Assembly (NCBI GenBank): GCA_016841445.1 | Contig: JAENZD010000001.1 | Location: 1,240,001-1,304,000, forward strand | Length of the DNA: 64,000 nt | From: Anaerolineaceae bacterium | GTDB taxonomy: Bacteria > Chloroflexota > Anaerolineae > Anaerolineales > Anaerolineaceae | Direction of reading: 5' to 3' | Shown: piece by piece, positions 53,294 through 61,104 of the stretch | Position numbering within the stretch: position 1 is the first letter of the stretch | Layout: each line of letters opens with the position of its first letter | Notes under the pieces: model-generated | Told to the model about the DNA's origin: nothing | The model's database searches: none | Seen by the model: only the letters and a program-made list of their open reading frames with translations | Made by a program: the position numbers and the translations under genes

Positions 53294-54931
53294 ATGAAAG
53301 CAACACGTTCAATGATACTGGTGTCCAGTGATCAAGAGAGCATGGATCGGGGTGCTCTTGAAGTATTTGAAACTCTACAGAAACAGCTTGTGACCTTCGG
53401 GCTTGAAGAGGAGATCTCCATCTCAATGGTGGACGACATCAGTAAACGAGGTGCAAGCCCCCTCATCCTGGTTTATCCGGATGCAGTCATCTATGGTCCG
53501 GTCACCCCGGCTGATGTACCTTTTATTGTTGAAGAGCATCTCTACAAGGGTCGCGTCGTTGAAAGCAAGCAGATTTCTCCCTACGACCTCTCAGGCCGGG
53601 TTGCCTGGCTTTCTTCGCGCAAAGGCACGCTGCCAGCAGAGCACCGGATCGTATTAAAAAACGTTGGTCTCATTGATCCCGAAAAAATCGATGAATATAT
53701 CATCAATGAAGGTTATGAAGCGCTCGGAAAAATTCTGAGGGAAATGTCTCCACAGGAAACGATTACGACCCTCAAAAACTCTGGTCTGCGTGGACGAGGC
53801 GGTGCTGGCTTCCCAACGGGATTAAAATGGCAGTTCGTTGCCGGTGCCAAGGGCGATAAGAAATATGTCATTTGTAATGCAGATGAGAGCGAACCTGGCA
53901 CTTTCAAAGACCGTCTTGTTCTTGAGGGTGATCCACATGCCATCATCGAAGCGATGATGATTGCTGCTTATGCAGTTGGCGCGGATGAAGGTTATGTCTA
54001 CATCCGAGGCGAGTACGGCCTGGCGATCAGCCGCATGGGTAAAGCGATAGAACAAGCCCGGGAATACGGTTTGCTCGGCGAGAATATCTTCGGTACAGAT
54101 TTCTCATTTGACCTGCATATCCATGCCGGAGCAGGTGCATATATCTGTGGTGAAGAAACAGCTCTGATCGAATCCATCGAAGGCAATCGTGGTGAGCCAC
54201 GACCTCGCCCACCCTACCCGACCACAGCCGGCTTATGGCAGAAACCGACACTGGTCAATAACGTAGAAACCCTGGCAAACATCCCCGCAATCGTCAGAAA
54301 TGGTCCAGAATGGTACAAATCGATTGGGACTCACTCAAGCCCAGGCACAAAAGTATATACAATTCTCGGCAATGTAAATGTAACTGGCTTGATTGAGGTT
54401 CCCATGGGTATCACCCTTCGGGAAGTGATCTCCATCTATGCCAAAGGTATGAAGGATGGCGGCAGCTTCAAACTCGCCCAAACCGGCGGTTCGAGCGGAT
54501 CGATCATCCCTGCAAGCCTCCAGGATACGCCAATGGACTTTGATTCTTTCAGCAAAGCAGGCGTTTCTCTCGGATCCGGTGCGCTGCTGATTGCAAATGA
54601 AGAAACTTGCGTTGTTGATTTAGCAAAAGTTCTGTTGAACTTCTTCCGTAATGAAAGCTGCGGAAAATGCAACCCATGCCGTATCGGCAATCAACGATCT
54701 TTTGAAATCTTAACCAATATTTCAGAGGGTGTTGGCACCTTACAGGATCTCAAAGATTTACAGATGCTGAGTGACCAGTTGTATGAGCTTTCAAACTGCG
54801 GTTTGGGTCAGACAGCGGGTTCTCCCCTCAAAGATATCCTGGCTCACTTCAAAGCAGAAGTTGAAGCCCATATAAAATTAAAAGTCTGTCCCGCGGGTGT
54901 TTGCCCAATGAGCGGTCACCGGACTTATTAG
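53294..54931 (+). CDS. NuoF-like NAD(H)/FMN diaphorase (copy 2)
   Basis: 545 residues. As in copy 1, the N-terminal thioredoxin-like domain lacks all cluster cysteines ('MVDDISKRGASPLILVYPDAVIYG'). Core motifs are intact: 'GLRGRGGAGFPTGLKW', 'NADESEPGTFKDR', 'GAGAYICGEETALI', 'GKCNPCRIG' plus 'SNCGLG'. It ends 'CPAGVCPMSGHRTY' and has no C-terminal ferredoxin domain, unlike copy 1. It is therefore the simpler, HoxF/NuoF-like oxidoreductase. AGGAGG lies before the ATG. Followed by the NuoG/HoxU-like gene. Confidence 0.9.
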   Translation: MKATRSMILVSSDQESMDRGALEVFETLQKQLVTFGLEEEISISMVDDISKRGASPLILVYPDAVIYGPVTPADVPFIVEEHLYKGRVVESKQISPYDLSGRVAWLSSRKGTLPAEHRIVLKNVGLIDPEKIDEYIINEGYEALGKILREMSPQETITTLKNSGLRGRGGAGFPTGLKWQFVAGAKGDKKYVICNADESEPGTFKDRLVLEGDPHAIIEAMMIAAYAVGADEGYVYIRGEYGLAISRMGKAIEQAREYGLLGENIFGTDFSFDLHIHAGAGAYICGEETALIESIEGNRGEPRPRPPYPTTAGLWQKPTLVNNVETLANIPAIVRNGPEWYKSIGTHSSPGTKVYTILGNVNVTGLIEVPMGITLREVISIYAKGMKDGGSFKLAQTGGSSGSIIPASLQDTPMDFDSFSKAGVSLGSGALLIANEETCVVDLAKVLLNFFRNESCGKCNPCRIGNQRSFEILTNISEGVGTLQDLKDLQMLSDQLYELSNCGLGQTAGSPLKDILAHFKAEVEAHIKLKVCPAGVCPMSGHRTY

Positions 54932-54966
54932 AACGATGAAAAACACAGTAATGGAGTGTCAATAAC

Positions 54967-56862
54967 ATGATTAATCTCACAATTGACGGAAAAACGATTG
55001 AGGTACAGGAAGGGACGACCGTTTTAGAAGCCGCAGAGGCTGCCGGTGTATATGTTCCAACATTGTGCCACCACCCCCAATTAACCCCTTATGGCGGCTG
55101 CCGCCTGTGCATGGTCGAAGTTGAAGGTGCAAGAACGCTGCAGCCCTCATGCACCATGCCAGCCTCAGATGGCATGGTGATCCATACCGGTTCCAAAAAG
55201 GTGCTGGATGCCCGGAAGTTCGTTCTGACATTGATCTTCAGTGAAAGAAACCACTTCTGCATGTATTGCCAGGTCAGCAATGGTGATTGCGAACTTCAGA
55301 ACAGGGCATATGATGAAGGTATGACCCATTGGGATCTGCAGCCCAACTGGCAGCCCTTTGAAGTCGACGCGAGCCACCCATTCATTATCCTGGATAATAA
55401 CCGCTGCATTCTCTGCCGCCGCTGCGTCAGGGCATGCGGTGAACTGGTCGGAAACTACACCCTCGGATTTGAGGAACGCGGTGCAGACAGCTTGCTGGTT
55501 GCAGACTATAACGTTCCATTAGGCGAAAGCACCTGTATTTCTTGCGGTACTTGTGTTCAAATTTGCCCAACAGGGGCATTGATTGACCGCCAGAGCGCTT
55601 ACCAGGGTAGGGAAACAGAAGTCGATCATCATGTTGGCGTTTGCACTGAATGCTCAGTGGGCTGCCAGCGCGATGTTCTGACCCGCGACAACCGCCTGAT
55701 CCGTATCGAAGGTGAGTGGGATTCAGATCTCACCCACGGCTTGTTGTGCGATCAAGGCCGTTTCATCCCCCTTGAAGAAGATCGTTCACGACTGCTCACC
55801 CCACTTGTTCGAAAGGATGGCAATCTTAAGGCTGCAACCTGGGATGAAGCATTGAAAGCGGTCGCTGATGGCCTTGGTAAAGGCAAAGGCCTGGCTGCTT
55901 TAGCATCAACCCGACTCCCGGCGGAAGACCTTGCGCTTTTCAAGTCCATTTTTTCTGACCGGTTGGACGCAGAAATCGTCACAACCCTCGAAGAAGGTTC
56001 AGCGACTGCCTCATTATCTTCATTTGCAGAAAAACAGGGAAAATCATTCGAGTCTTCCCTGGATGCTCTTAAGGAAACAGAGGCGGTATTGGCGCTGGAA
56101 CTTGACCTTGTCGATGAACACCAGGTAGCTGGTTTCTTCATCAAGCGCCAACTCTTGACTGGTACAAAACTCATTGTTGCTGACAGCAACCCAAACAAAT
56201 TTAGCGAGAAAGCAGCCGTCAGGTTATCGTTGGATCAGGGTTCAGAAACTGAATTCCTAGCTCAATTACTTGAAGCAGTCAAAAACGGGTCCGATGATCC
56301 AGATCAGAATGCTGCAGTCAAAGCCTTAACAGAAGCTGAAAAACCATGTGTGGTTTATGGTGAGAAATTTGCCCAAAATGCTGATGAAAAAGCCCTCGAA
56401 ACCCTGGTCAAACTGGCAAACGCACTCAACGCCTCATTGATTGGTGTCAAGGGTAATGCCAACAGCATGGCAGCTGCCCAACTGGGTCTTGAATCACCTT
56501 TAAAAGCAAACGGTTACAAATCCGCTTTTGTGATGCTTGGTGATGAAAAACCCTCCCAGAAACTCGTGAAGGCCCTGGAAGAGGTACCTTTTGTTGTCGC
56601 TCAAGCAGCCTATGGGTCACAATTGACTGGCAATGCTGATGTTATCCTGCCGGTTACCACTTGGGCTGAACAATCCGGGACGTATCTGAGCCTGGACGGT
56701 CGCTTGCAGAAAGCTATCAAAGCGCTGGATGCGCCTGAAGGCATCCTGACATCTCAGGAAGCTTTACGTAAAGTCGCTGAAGTCCTATCGGTTGAACCGG
56801 ATATGGACTGGAAAGCAGCTTTGTTTGCCCGTGTTCCCACGGTCGAAATCAAAGAAGCATGA
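54967..56862 (+). CDS. NuoG-like iron-sulfur subunit with shortened molybdopterin domain
   Basis: 631 residues. The N-terminal ferredoxin has 'CHHPQLTPYGGCRLC' and Cys63 in 'PSCTMP'; then the His-Cys site 'HFCMYCQVSNGDC' near 98, two [4Fe-4S] sites CILCRRCVRAC and CISCGTCVQICP (near 142 and 186), and the N7-type 'CTECSVGCQRDVL' near 223. The rest is a degenerate molybdopterin-oxidoreductase fold with no cofactor ligand seen. It joins the diaphorases to the hydrogenase. Longer than HoxU (about 240); comparable in design to HydA of NiFe HydABCSL-type complexes. Confidence 0.88.
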   Translation: MINLTIDGKTIEVQEGTTVLEAAEAAGVYVPTLCHHPQLTPYGGCRLCMVEVEGARTLQPSCTMPASDGMVIHTGSKKVLDARKFVLTLIFSERNHFCMYCQVSNGDCELQNRAYDEGMTHWDLQPNWQPFEVDASHPFIILDNNRCILCRRCVRACGELVGNYTLGFEERGADSLLVADYNVPLGESTCISCGTCVQICPTGALIDRQSAYQGRETEVDHHVGVCTECSVGCQRDVLTRDNRLIRIEGEWDSDLTHGLLCDQGRFIPLEEDRSRLLTPLVRKDGNLKAATWDEALKAVADGLGKGKGLAALASTRLPAEDLALFKSIFSDRLDAEIVTTLEEGSATASLSSFAEKQGKSFESSLDALKETEAVLALELDLVDEHQVAGFFIKRQLLTGTKLIVADSNPNKFSEKAAVRLSLDQGSETEFLAQLLEAVKNGSDDPDQNAAVKALTEAEKPCVVYGEKFAQNADEKALETLVKLANALNASLIGVKGNANSMAAAQLGLESPLKANGYKSAFVMLGDEKPSQKLVKALEEVPFVVAQAAYGSQLTGNADVILPVTTWAEQSGTYLSLDGRLQKAIKALDAPEGILTSQEALRKVAEVLSVEPDMDWKAALFARVPTVEIKEA

Positions 56863-56905
56863 TCCATATGACTCAATATTGGTATTCGGATTGAAAGGAA
56901 AAATT

Positions 56906-57448
56906 ATGGGAAAACCAAAAGTTGCATCGGACTGGCTGTGTGGCTGCGCAGGCTGCCACATGTCCCTTCTCGATATTGATGAACGCATTTTACAGGTCGT
57001 TGAACTGGTAGATTTACGGGCAACCCCCATTACCGACCTGAAAGAACCGGATGTAGATGGCGTCACCGTTGGCATTCTTGAAGGCGGCATTAACAACACC
57101 TACAACGAAGAGGTTGCTATACGAATGCGAGAACGCTGCAAGATCCTGGTCGCTCTCGGTGATTGCGCAGTATTCGGTGGTGTGCCCGCCATGCGAAATT
57201 TCTGCGGTGCTGAAGCCGCCCTGCAAAGAGCCTACGTTGACGCTGAGAGTAACGACTCCGAAGGGAAAATCCCTTCATCGCCAGAATTAGCAAAAATGAC
57301 AAGGGTTCGCGCTGTGAGCGAAGTCGTACCAGTTGATTTATTCATACCGGGCTGTCCACCTGATGCGGATACCATCTTTTATGCGCTCGTAGAATTAGCG
57401 CAGGGCAGAATCCCCGAAATTAAAGATGACAAGCTGCACTGGCACTAG
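56906..57448 (+). CDS. hoxY: Group 3 [NiFe] hydrogenase small subunit (HoxY-like)
   Basis: 180 residues from ATG 56906, with AAAGGAA upstream; the open frame further up overlaps the NuoG gene. Only one [4Fe-4S] cluster is expected: 'CGCAGCHMSLLD' near 11, 'GDCAVFGG' near 88 and 'PGCPPD' near 149. Shorter than the MvhG type and lacking its C-terminal ferredoxin part, as in bidirectional HoxY. Passes electrons from the NiFe site to the NuoG-like protein. Confidence 0.9.
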   Translation: MGKPKVASDWLCGCAGCHMSLLDIDERILQVVELVDLRATPITDLKEPDVDGVTVGILEGGINNTYNEEVAIRMRERCKILVALGDCAVFGGVPAMRNFCGAEAALQRAYVDAESNDSEGKIPSSPELAKMTRVRAVSEVVPVDLFIPGCPPDADTIFYALVELAQGRIPEIKDDKLHWH

Positions 57449-57456
57449 GAGAGAAT

Positions 57457-58884
57457 ATGTCACCACAAAAAATTACAATTGAACCAGTAACCCGCATTGA
57501 AGGTCACGCCAAGGTGACCATCCATATGAACGACAACGGTACAGTTGACCATGCGTACTTCCATGTCAACGAGTTCCGAGGGTTTGAGAAATTCTGTGAA
57601 GGGCGTATGGTCTTCGAAATGCCCCAAATCACGCCTCGAATTTGCGGTATTTGCCCGGTCAGCCACCATTTGGCTTCCGCCAAAGCAGGCGATAAGGTCA
57701 TGGGTGTTGAACCACCAAAAACAGCAACCTTACTTCGGGAACTCATGCATATGGGGCAAATCATCCAGAGCCACGGCATGCACTTCTTTGAACTTGCAGG
57801 ACCAGATCTGATTTTAGGTTTTGATGCAGATCCGGCAGTCCGCAACGTGGTTGGCTTGATTGGCGCAGACCCTGGTCTGACAGTCCGAGCCGTTGAATTG
57901 CGGAAATACGGCCAGGATATCATTTTCCAGGTTGGCGGACGAAGAATTCATCCTAATTTTGCCGTTCCTGGCGGTGTGAACCATGCGCTGACAGCCGACA
58001 AACGCGAGCATATGCTCGCTGGTTTGGATCATGCTCAGGAAACCACACAGATTGGCATCCAAATAATGAAGAATTGGGCTGACGCCAACATCAATGATAT
58101 TGAGAAATTCGCGGTATTTGATACCGGATACTTCGGCCTGGTAACCCCTGAGAACGGGCTTGAACTTTACGAAGGCAATATTCGCCTCGTCGATAAGAAT
58201 GGTGCAGAACTCGAATTATTCGATGCCCAGGACTATCTTGATGTTGTTTCAGAACATGTCGAGGATTGGTCATACCTGAAATTCCCCTATTATAAGAAGA
58301 TGGGTTGGCCGGATGGTGTTTATCGTGTAGGTCCGCTCGGCAGGTTGAATGCTGTAGATAAAATCGATACGCCTCTTGCTCAAAAAGAGTTCGAGATTTA
58401 TCGCCAGATCAACGGCGGCAAACCTGTCAACCAAACACTCTATTATCATTATGCCCGTCTAATTGAAACCCTTTTCGCTGTCGAGCGCACTCGGGAATTA
58501 TTGAACGACCCGGATCTTATGGGAAATGATATCCTGAACAAGAAATTCAACTTCCAGGGTGAAGGTGTTGGTGTAATCGAAGCCCCGCGAGGCACTTTGT
58601 TCCATCATTACAAAGCCAAACCCAGCGGTCAATTAGAGCGCGTCAACCTGATCGTTTCTACCGGACATAACAACTGGGCAATGAGTAAAGCAGTGGATTC
58701 AGTCGCAAAAACCTATGTCAAAGGTCCAGAGGTCCAGGAGGGTATGCTGAACCGGGTGGAAGCAGCCATCAGAGCTTATGACCCCTGCCTTTCCTGTTCG
58801 ACCCATGCCATTGGCCAGATGCCAATCAAAATCGACATTCTGAACGCCGAGGGTGTGGTCACCAAGACACTCAAACGGGACTGA
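57457..58884 (+). CDS. hoxH: Group 3 [NiFe] hydrogenase large subunit (HoxH-like)
   Basis: 475 residues. Nickel ligands in RICGICPVSHH near 62 and DPCLSCSTH near 443. Related to, but clearly distinct from, the MvhA at 18447. About 27 residues after the last ligand histidine would be cut off on maturation. Together with the diaphorase genes it would couple H2 to NAD(H), and possibly to ferredoxin. Last gene of the operon before a strong hairpin; the maturation protease gene follows. Confidence 0.92.
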   Translation: MSPQKITIEPVTRIEGHAKVTIHMNDNGTVDHAYFHVNEFRGFEKFCEGRMVFEMPQITPRICGICPVSHHLASAKAGDKVMGVEPPKTATLLRELMHMGQIIQSHGMHFFELAGPDLILGFDADPAVRNVVGLIGADPGLTVRAVELRKYGQDIIFQVGGRRIHPNFAVPGGVNHALTADKREHMLAGLDHAQETTQIGIQIMKNWADANINDIEKFAVFDTGYFGLVTPENGLELYEGNIRLVDKNGAELELFDAQDYLDVVSEHVEDWSYLKFPYYKKMGWPDGVYRVGPLGRLNAVDKIDTPLAQKEFEIYRQINGGKPVNQTLYYHYARLIETLFAVERTRELLNDPDLMGNDILNKKFNFQGEGVGVIEAPRGTLFHHYKAKPSGQLERVNLIVSTGHNNWAMSKAVDSVAKTYVKGPEVQEGMLNRVEAAIRAYDPCLSCSTHAIGQMPIKIDILNAEGVVTKTLKRD

Positions 58885-58893
58885 CATCAATTC

Positions 58894-58919
58894 CCCCCTC
58901 TTCAAAAAAGAAGAGGGGG
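58894..58919 (+). terminator. Hairpin after hoxH
   Basis: CCCCCTCTTC (58894-58903), loop AAAAAA, GAAGAGGGGG (58910-58919): a perfect 10-bp stem, 10 bases after the stop. It is followed by ATCATTTATAA, a weak T-run. It probably ends or attenuates the hydrogenase message before the maturation genes. Confidence 0.65.
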
Positions 58920-58953
58920 ATCATTTATAACCAAAAGATGATTAATTAATTTC

Positions 58954-59442
58954 ATGAAATCAGATACGCTGGTCATTGGATATGGGAATCCTGACCGTCA
59001 GGACGACGGCGTAGGTTGGCATGTCCTAAAATTTCTCGCGGAGCGCACCGGGCACACGATTCCGGATGATCCCGGAGCTTCGATTGAAATTGAAAATGAT
59101 ACTGTAGACCTTCTTTTCACGCTGCAAATCTATCCGGAATTGGCTGAGACAATTTCAGACTACCAGCGGGTTTGCTTTGTAGACGCCCATACCTCTGATA
59201 TACCTTCGGAAATCTCATGGGTTGAGCTGAACCCGGAATATGAAAAATCCCCGCTTACGCATCATATGTCACCTAAAACAGTTTTATCGATTGCTGCGAT
59301 GATATATGATCACAAACCAGAAGCAATCCTAGTTTCAGTACGTGGGTACGATTTCCAGTTTGAGCGATCCTTAAGCCCAAAGACAGATAAACTGACGAAA
59401 CAAGCAGCAAAACGTATTTGGGAATGGATAAATCGACTTTAG
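58954..59442 (+). CDS. [NiFe] hydrogenase maturation protease (HoxW/HycI type)
   Basis: 162 residues. Nickel-binding pattern of the endopeptidases: 'GYGNPDRQDDGVG' (Asp near 16), 'FVDAHTSD' near 75 and 'THHMSPKTVL' near 104. Cleaves the C-terminal extension of a large subunit after metal insertion. It is the only such protease in the window, while two large subunits (18447 and 57457) need processing; the adjacent HoxH-like subunit is its likelier substrate. No clear ribosome-binding site before the ATG. Confidence 0.88.
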   Translation: MKSDTLVIGYGNPDRQDDGVGWHVLKFLAERTGHTIPDDPGASIEIENDTVDLLFTLQIYPELAETISDYQRVCFVDAHTSDIPSEISWVELNPEYEKSPLTHHMSPKTVLSIAAMIYDHKPEAILVSVRGYDFQFERSLSPKTDKLTKQAAKRIWEWINRL

Positions 59443-59555
59443 TATTTCATGATTGTTATCATGCAGGCTAAATGACATAAGACAATGCCGATTGTTAACG
59501 CATGATAGTAAATTTTAAAATGTATTTATAAATGATCGTTTTGTTAGGAAATTAA

Positions 59556-60035
59556 ATGCTGACTCAGACGGATATCACATCAACAATTAAATCCATCCCC
59601 TGGTTCCTGGGTCTTTCTACTGAAAGCCTCCAAAGGCTTTCGGATATTGCAGACATCCGGTCATTTGGAACAGATCAGATCATATTTAACGAGGGAGAAC
59701 AGCACCCCTATCTCTATGTTATTCTTGATGGTCGGGTGTTGATGGAAAGTATTATTCCCGGATTAGGGACCATGCCTGTGTTTACAGCCGAATCCCTGGA
59801 TGTAATTGGCTGGTCAAGCCTTACGCCGGTTGTGCGGCAGAAAACGAGTACAGCTCGCATCATAGAACCCACCAAATGTCTCACGTTTCATGCAGAAACA
59901 TTGATGCAGTTGTGTGAGGCGGATTGTGATTTGGGTTTCATTATCATGCGCCGTCTGGCCAATATTGTCGCAACCCGGTATCTCTCCCACCGTCTGCAGC
60001 TCCTTGAAAAATTAGCTTCACAACAACAAGCCTAA
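59556..60035 (+). CDS. Cyclic-nucleotide-binding domain protein without DNA-binding domain
   Basis: 159 residues: a single CNBD ('IRSFGTDQIIFNEGEQHPYLYVILDGRVLM' region, residues 33-65), ending in a helical stretch rich in Gln and Leu. There is no helix-turn-helix, so it is not a Crp-type regulator by itself. It may switch a partner protein in hydrogenase assembly or activity (inference from place between the maturation protease and hypA). TTAGGAA precedes the ATG. Confidence 0.8.
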   Translation: MLTQTDITSTIKSIPWFLGLSTESLQRLSDIADIRSFGTDQIIFNEGEQHPYLYVILDGRVLMESIIPGLGTMPVFTAESLDVIGWSSLTPVVRQKTSTARIIEPTKCLTFHAETLMQLCEADCDLGFIIMRRLANIVATRYLSHRLQLLEKLASQQQA

Positions 60036-60062
60036 AAACTACAATTTTTATCTTAAAAGTAC

Positions 60063-60068
60063 TATAAT
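60063..60068 (+). promoter_or_regulatory. Candidate -10 element at the hypA start
   Basis: TATAAT (60063-60068) ends six bases before the hypA ATG, and no ribosome-binding site is visible. If used, the transcript would begin at or next to the ATG, i.e. leaderless. No good -35 at the right spacing (TACAAT-like at 60040). Confidence 0.35.
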
Positions 60069-60074
60069 TATTAA

Positions 60075-60431
60075 ATGCATGAATTATCCGTAACTGAAAG
60101 TGTGCTGGATATTGCCTGTAAGCACGCTAAAAAAGCCCAGGCATCTAAGGTCACCGATATCCACCTCGTGATTGGCCGCCTTTCAAGTATTGTCGATGAC
60201 TCAGTCGAATTTTATTGGAACGTCATCAGCAAAGGGACCCTATGCGAGGATGCAAAACTTCATTTCAAACGTATACCTGCCGAATTGGTATGCTTGGAAT
60301 GCGGCGAAAAATATACCCTGGATCAGGAATTAACACCATGCCCGTCTTGCGGCAGCGCCAGGATCCGGGTTTTATCCGGAGATGAGTTCAATCTCGAGAG
60401 TATTGAAATTACAAAGGAAAGCAATGACTGA
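60075..60431 (+). CDS. hypA: Hydrogenase nickel insertion protein HypA
   Basis: 118 residues. The N-terminal MHE nickel-binding start and the zinc site CLEC...CPSC (near 74 and 91) are intact. Delivers nickel with HypB to the hydrogenase large subunit. The first of a hypA-B-F-C-D run; no ribosome-binding site precedes the ATG, but TATAAT lies just upstream. Overlaps hypB by 8 bases. Confidence 0.95.
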   Translation: MHELSVTESVLDIACKHAKKAQASKVTDIHLVIGRLSSIVDDSVEFYWNVISKGTLCEDAKLHFKRIPAELVCLECGEKYTLDQELTPCPSCGSARIRVLSGDEFNLESIEITKESND

Positions 60432-61083
60432 ACATAGAATCAAAATCGTAGAGAAAATTCTCAATGCCAACGACCGCCTGGCAAATGCAAATCGCCAGCG
60501 CCTTGATCAATCCTCAACTTATTCTATCAACCTGATGGCGTCCCCTGGCGCAGGAAAAACCAGTTTCATCCTGGCAACCATCCATGCACTTCTGGACGAG
60601 AACATCCAAATCGGCGTTATCGAAGGGGATACAGCCCCTGTTACGATCGATTCAGACAAGATCAATGCAGCGGGTATGCCCGCTGTCCAGGTCAATACCG
60701 GCGGCGAATGTCATCTGGATGCCGTTATGGTCGAAAATGCCCTGGATCAGCTTGCCCTTGACGATCTGGATTTGCTGGTCGTGGAAAATGTTGGCAACCT
60801 GATCTGTCCCGCGGCATTCAAACTCGGTACCCACAGCAATATACTCATCGCCAGCGTTCCTGAGGGAGATGACAAGCCTTATAAATATCCCAACATCTAC
60901 CGGGGGTTGGATGTCTTGATCATCAATAAAGTTGACCTTTTGCCGTACATCGATTTTGATATGAACTACTTCCGCCAGGGTGTTGAAATACTTAATCCGG
61001 GACTCACGACATTTGCAGTTTCATGCAAAACAGGTGAGGGAATCGAAGGCTGGCTGGATTGGTTGAAGGCAAAGCTGACATAA
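60424..61083 (+). CDS. hypB: Hydrogenase nickel incorporation GTPase HypB
   Basis: 219 residues from ATG 60424. GTPase motifs: Walker A 'SPGAGKTS' near 40, 'VIEGD' near 66, 'NKVD' near 174; metal-site 'GGECHLDA' near 97. The histidine-rich nickel-storage stretch and N-terminal CXXCGC site found in some HypB are absent, so it is the minimal GTPase form. Uses GTP to load nickel together with HypA. Confidence 0.93.
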   Translation: MTEHRIKIVEKILNANDRLANANRQRLDQSSTYSINLMASPGAGKTSFILATIHALLDENIQIGVIEGDTAPVTIDSDKINAAGMPAVQVNTGGECHLDAVMVENALDQLALDDLDLLVVENVGNLICPAAFKLGTHSNILIASVPEGDDKPYKYPNIYRGLDVLIINKVDLLPYIDFDMNYFRQGVEILNPGLTTFAVSCKTGEGIEGWLDWLKAKLT

Positions 61084-61104
61084 ATTGGTTTTGATACTTT
61101 TTTC

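Noticed and set aside
55752-56198. 148-residue minus-strand frame in the NuoG-like gene
   Set aside because: Serine-rich shadow of an Ala/Glu-rich coding strand.
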